Below are positions 4,926-6,979 of a DNA stretch of 6,979 bases, piece after piece. This DNA comes from Gemmatimonadales bacterium. GTDB taxonomy: Bacteria; Gemmatimonadota; Gemmatimonadetes; Gemmatimonadales; GWC2-71-9. Position numbers and translations under genes: made by a program. The stretch spans positions 1-6,979 of the forward strand of contig JACCRH010000400.1 in the NCBI GenBank assembly GCA_013813675.1. The letters run 5' to 3'. How positions within the stretch are numbered: the first letter of the stretch is position 1; each line of letters starts with the position of its first letter. Below the pieces are notes generated by a model that was not told the DNA's origin, ran no database searches, and worked only from the letters and a program-made list of their open reading frames with translations.

Positions 4926-6727
4926 GCGTGTCGCGTGTCGTGCGTGGAGTCGGCGTGTCGCCCGGGGTAGTTATGGGCCCCGCGCTCATCGTGCAGTGGG
5001 AGTTCCCCGAGGTCCCCGACCGGGCCGTCTCACCGGACGACGTCGAGGTGGAGGTCACCCGGCTCCGGGAAGCGGTAGCGGAGGTGGTCGCCCACCTCCA
5101 CGATCTCGGGGAAAAGGTGCTGCGGCGCGCCGGGCCCGAGGAAGCCCGGATCTTCGACGCCCAGATCCTGATGGCGCAGGACGCGGAGTTCCTCAAGTCG
5201 GTCGAGGTCCTGATCCGCAAGAACCACTTCAGCGCCGAGACCGCCTACGAGTTCAAGGCGCTGGAGCTGAGGAACCTATGGTCGGGGGCCGCGCGCCTGC
5301 GGGAGCGCCTGGCGGATCTGCACGCCATTCAGCTCCGCATCATCAACCGGTTGCTCGGCCGCTCCGGCACCGAGCTGTGGGCCATGCCGTCCGACGAACA
5401 GGTGATCGTCGTGGCGCACGAGCTCTCGCCCGGACTCACCGTCCAGCTCGACCGCGATCACGTCGTGGGCCTGGTGAGCGAGGAAGGCACCCGGACCGCC
5501 CACGCCGCCATCCTGGCGCACAGTCTCGGCATCCCCGCAGTCATGGGCGCGGTCGGGGCGCTCGCCCGCATCCCCAGCGGCACCATGCTGCTGCTCGACG
5601 GCCAGAGCGGCGTCATCCTCCTCGATCCGACTCGAGACGAGCTGGACGACGCGAAGACCCAGGTCAGCCGCCGGCACAAGCTCGAGCTCCAGCTCGAGGG
5701 CGTGGTCGAGCAACCGGCCGTGACGCCCGAAGGGCGTCCCATTCTGCTCATGGGCAACGTCGACCTGCCGGAGGAGATCGAGCCGGCCCTGCGGCTCGGG
5801 GCTCAGGGTGTCGGCCTCCTCCGCACCGAGTTTCTGCTCACCGGTCGCGCCACCCTCCCCACGGAAGACGAGCAGGCGGCATACTTCCGCCGGGTTGCGA
5901 TGGCCTTTCCCGACCGCACCGTCATCATCCGGTCGTTCGATCTGGGGGGCGACAAGTTTCCCGCCGCCTTCAAGGCGCCGCAGGAGGCCAATCCCTTTCT
6001 GGGCTGGCGCTCGATCCGGGTGTGCCTGGACGAGCCCGAGGTGTTCCGGCCGCAGATCCGGGCGCTGCTGCGAGCCGCCTGGGGGCGCGACGTCCAACTG
6101 ATGCTGCCCCTGGTCACCCGGGTGGAGGAGGTCCTGGAGACGCGGGCCATGGTGCAGGAGGAGGCGGAGTCGCTCAAGGCGGCCGGCGTGAGGGCCGCCG
6201 AGACGCTGGCGGTGGGCGTGATGATCGAGACGCCGGCGGCCGTCCTGATCGCCGACCGGCTGGCAGAAGTCAGCGCCTTTTTCAGCGTGGGCACCAACGA
6301 TCTCACCCAGTACACCATGGCGGTGGATCGCGGCAACGCCCGGCTGGCCGACCGCTTCACGCCGCATCACCCGTCGATCGTGCGGCAGCTGCACCGGGTG
6401 GTGGAGGTGGGCCGGGCGGCCGGACTGCCGGTCAGCGTCTGCGGCGAGATGGCCTCGGAAGCGCTCAGTGCCGTGCTGCTGGTGGGGCTGGGGTACGATT
6501 GCCTCAGCGTCTCGCCGCCGGCACTGCCGCTGGTCAAGTGGGTGGTGCGGACGGTGCCCGAGGAGGCGGCCCGCCGCGCGGCCGACATCGCGCTCGCCGC
6601 GGCCAGCGCCGACGAGGTGTCAGCCGCGCTGCGGGAGACGGTCAGCGAGTTCATCGACGTGCGCCTGCTCGATCCCAGTTCGGCGTTGCCGGGGCGGGGA
6701 CGGGTGGGTAGTTTGAGGCCGCACTAG
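4922..6727 (+). CDS. ptsI: PTS Enzyme I (phosphoenolpyruvate-protein phosphotransferase)
   Basis: The 601-residue protein transfers phosphate from PEP to HPr. An N-terminal HPr-binding and swivelling domain (about 1-225) contains the phosphohistidine H194 in EEGTRTAHAAILAH. A linker with KLELQLEG precedes the C-terminal PEP-binding barrel: GVGLLRTEF (R301), IIRSFDLGGDK (R337), NPFLGWRSIR, GVMIETPAAV, FFSVGTNDLTQYT and VCGEMASE (C507). No GAF domain is fused to it, so it is the sugar-PTS form and not the nitrogen-PTS PtsP type. The histidine and cysteine loops differ slightly from consensus. The GTG at 4922 overlaps the HPr stop; GGGGAG at 4914-4919 is very close to it, so the in-frame GTG at 4928 (two residues shorter, spacing eight) is an equally good start. 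The C-terminal tail (ALPGRGRVGSLRPH) looks unconserved and is encoded by a G-rich tract. Confidence 0.96.
   Translation: MSVSRVVRGVGVSPGVVMGPALIVQWEFPEVPDRAVSPDDVEVEVTRLREAVAEVVAHLHDLGEKVLRRAGPEEARIFDAQILMAQDAEFLKSVEVLIRKNHFSAETAYEFKALELRNLWSGAARLRERLADLHAIQLRIINRLLGRSGTELWAMPSDEQVIVVAHELSPGLTVQLDRDHVVGLVSEEGTRTAHAAILAHSLGIPAVMGAVGALARIPSGTMLLLDGQSGVILLDPTRDELDDAKTQVSRRHKLELQLEGVVEQPAVTPEGRPILLMGNVDLPEEIEPALRLGAQGVGLLRTEFLLTGRATLPTEDEQAAYFRRVAMAFPDRTVIIRSFDLGGDKFPAAFKAPQEANPFLGWRSIRVCLDEPEVFRPQIRALLRAAWGRDVQLMLPLVTRVEEVLETRAMVQEEAESLKAAGVRAAETLAVGVMIETPAAVLIADRLAEVSAFFSVGTNDLTQYTMAVDRGNARLADRFTPHHPSIVRQLHRVVEVGRAAGLPVSVCGEMASEALSAVLLVGLGYDCLSVSPPALPLVKWVVRTVPEEAARRAADIALAAASADEVSAALRETVSEFIDVRLLDPSSALPGRGRVGSLRPH
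6691..6708 (+). other. Putative G-quadruplex-forming tract at the 3' end of ptsI
   Basis: Four G-runs (4, 4, 3 and 3 bases) are separated by loops of 1, 2 and 1 bases. This satisfies the canonical quadruplex pattern with very short loops. It is on the coding strand, so it would also be present in the mRNA, 59 bases before the metK ATG. It encodes a tail of Enzyme I that looks unconserved. In a genome of this GC content such tracts can occur by chance. Confidence 0.4.
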
Positions 6728-6756
6728 GCCCGCCCGCGCCACCTCACCCCCACCCG
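6692..6756 (+). other. Possible pseudoknot-type RNA structure spanning the ptsI stop and the metK leader
   Basis: GGGCGGG (6692-6698) is perfectly complementary to CCCGCCC (6729-6735), and CGGGTGGG (6701-6708) to CCCACCCG (6749-6756). The pairs cross each other, giving an H-type pseudoknot order with connecting segments of 2, 20 and 13 bases. A competing nested hairpin (6702-6708 with 6729-6735, one G-U pair) is also possible. The structure would end 11 bases before metK. I do not recognise a known riboswitch consensus in it. Confidence 0.25.
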
Positions 6757-6767
6757 AGCGACCTCGT
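6728..6767 (+). other. C-rich ptsI-metK intergenic gap without a clear ribosome binding site or terminator
   Basis: The 40-base gap is the only non-coding stretch besides the 21 bases before hpf. It is dominated by C-runs (6729-6731, 6733-6735, 6747-6751, 6753-6755). There is no T-tract to support an intrinsic terminator and no convincing Shine-Dalgarno for metK; only GAG at 6756-6758 resembles one. No promoter is recognisable, so metK may be read through from ptsI or use a promoter inside ptsI. Confidence 0.6.
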
Positions 6768-6979
6768 ATGGCCGCTGTAAAGCAGCACGTTTTCACCAGC
6801 GAGTCGGTGACCGAAGGCCATCCCGACAAGGTGGCCGACCAGATCTCCGACGCGATCCTTGATGCGATCCTCACGCTCGATCCGGTGGCCCGCGTCGCCT
6901 GCGAGACGCTGGTGACGACCGGCCAATGCGTGGTCGCCGGGGAGATTACCACCCATGCGTACGTCGACGTCATCGAGAT
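6768..6979 (+). CDS. metK: S-adenosylmethionine synthetase, 3'-truncated by the window edge
   Basis: The visible 70 residues are the N-terminus of methionine adenosyltransferase, which makes S-adenosylmethionine from methionine and ATP in the cytoplasm. The signature HVFTSESVTEGHPDKVADQI contains H18 and D20, the conserved ATP- and magnesium-binding positions of the EGHPDK motif. It is followed by ISDAILDAIL and by ETLVTTGQCVVAGEITT, the conserved strand pair with GEITT. The ATG at 6768 places the motif at the usual depth from the N-terminus. About 300 further residues would be expected beyond the window. It lies 40 bases after ptsI on the same strand and is functionally unrelated to sugar uptake, so it is probably the first gene of a methionine-cycle unit (ahcY often follows metK) or is simply carried by read-through. 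Confidence 0.96.
   Translation, partial: MAAVKQHVFTSESVTEGHPDKVADQISDAILDAILTLDPVARVACETLVTTGQCVVAGEITTHAYVDVIE

Noticed and set aside
5681..5698. Perfect inverted repeat with 8-base arms and a 2-base spacer inside ptsI
   Set aside because: It arises from the repeated codons for Leu-Glu-Leu-Gln-Leu-Glu in the Enzyme I linker and sits deep in coding sequence; no reason to call an operator.
5276..6394. 372-codon minus-strand open frame within ptsI
   Set aside because: It lies wholly opposite well-conserved Enzyme I sequence and has low-complexity composition; a shadow of GC-rich codon usage.
4861..6711. 616-codon plus-strand open frame overlapping HPr and Enzyme I
   Set aside because: The translation is Arg/Gly/Pro-rich without motifs, while the neighbouring frame encodes a full Enzyme I with all catalytic residues.
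6717..6760. Intrinsic terminator between ptsI and metK
   Set aside because: GC-rich pairing is possible, but no T-tract follows it, and metK begins too soon for a standard terminator plus promoter.

Overview
The window is a high-GC (roughly 70% by eye) stretch in which every gene I can support lies on the + strand, with almost no non-coding DNA. It resembles a Gemmatimonadota chromosome: the GC content, a Gram-negative-like hpf-hprK-PTS arrangement, and the style of the HPr kinase and the flanking glycosyltransferase all fit. Myxococcota, Desulfobacterota relatives or another soil phylum remain possible, and the phylum is an inference from memory of such genomes, not a search result.

Layout. 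Positions 1-1110 hold a GT4-type glycosyltransferase that lacks only its extreme N-terminus. After a 21-base gap carrying a strong Shine-Dalgarno comes an eight-gene block with no spacers (1132-6727): short ribosome hibernation factor (hpf), HPr kinase/phosphorylase (hprK), mannose-family PTS EIIA, EIIB, EIIC and EIID, HPr (ptsH) and Enzyme I (ptsI). Each gene in the block overlaps the next by 1 to 8 bases, which suggests one transcript with translational coupling. A 40-base C-rich gap (6728-6767) separates ptsI from metK (S-adenosylmethionine synthetase), which runs off the right edge.

How the genes work together. The block encodes every step of a phosphotransferase relay: PEP to Enzyme I (His194), to HPr (His15), to EIIA (His12), to EIIB (His14), to a sugar entering through EIIC/EIID. 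It also encodes the regulator of that relay, HprK, which phosphorylates HPr on Ser46. HPr keeps both phosphorylation sites, and HprK aligns with Lactobacillus casei HprK residue for residue at the catalytic positions. No sugar-catabolic enzyme or dedicated transcription factor is present, so the substrate cannot be read from context. The set may be as much a nutrient sensor as an importer.

The least explained signal is at the ptsI-metK junction. A G-rich tract with quadruplex potential in the last codons of ptsI is followed by two C-rich segments in the gap, which are perfectly complementary to its two halves in pseudoknot order. I see no CRISPR array, mobile element, tRNA, rRNA or clear intrinsic terminator. 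I did not find a wholly new system; the PTS cassette is a compact variant of known parts.
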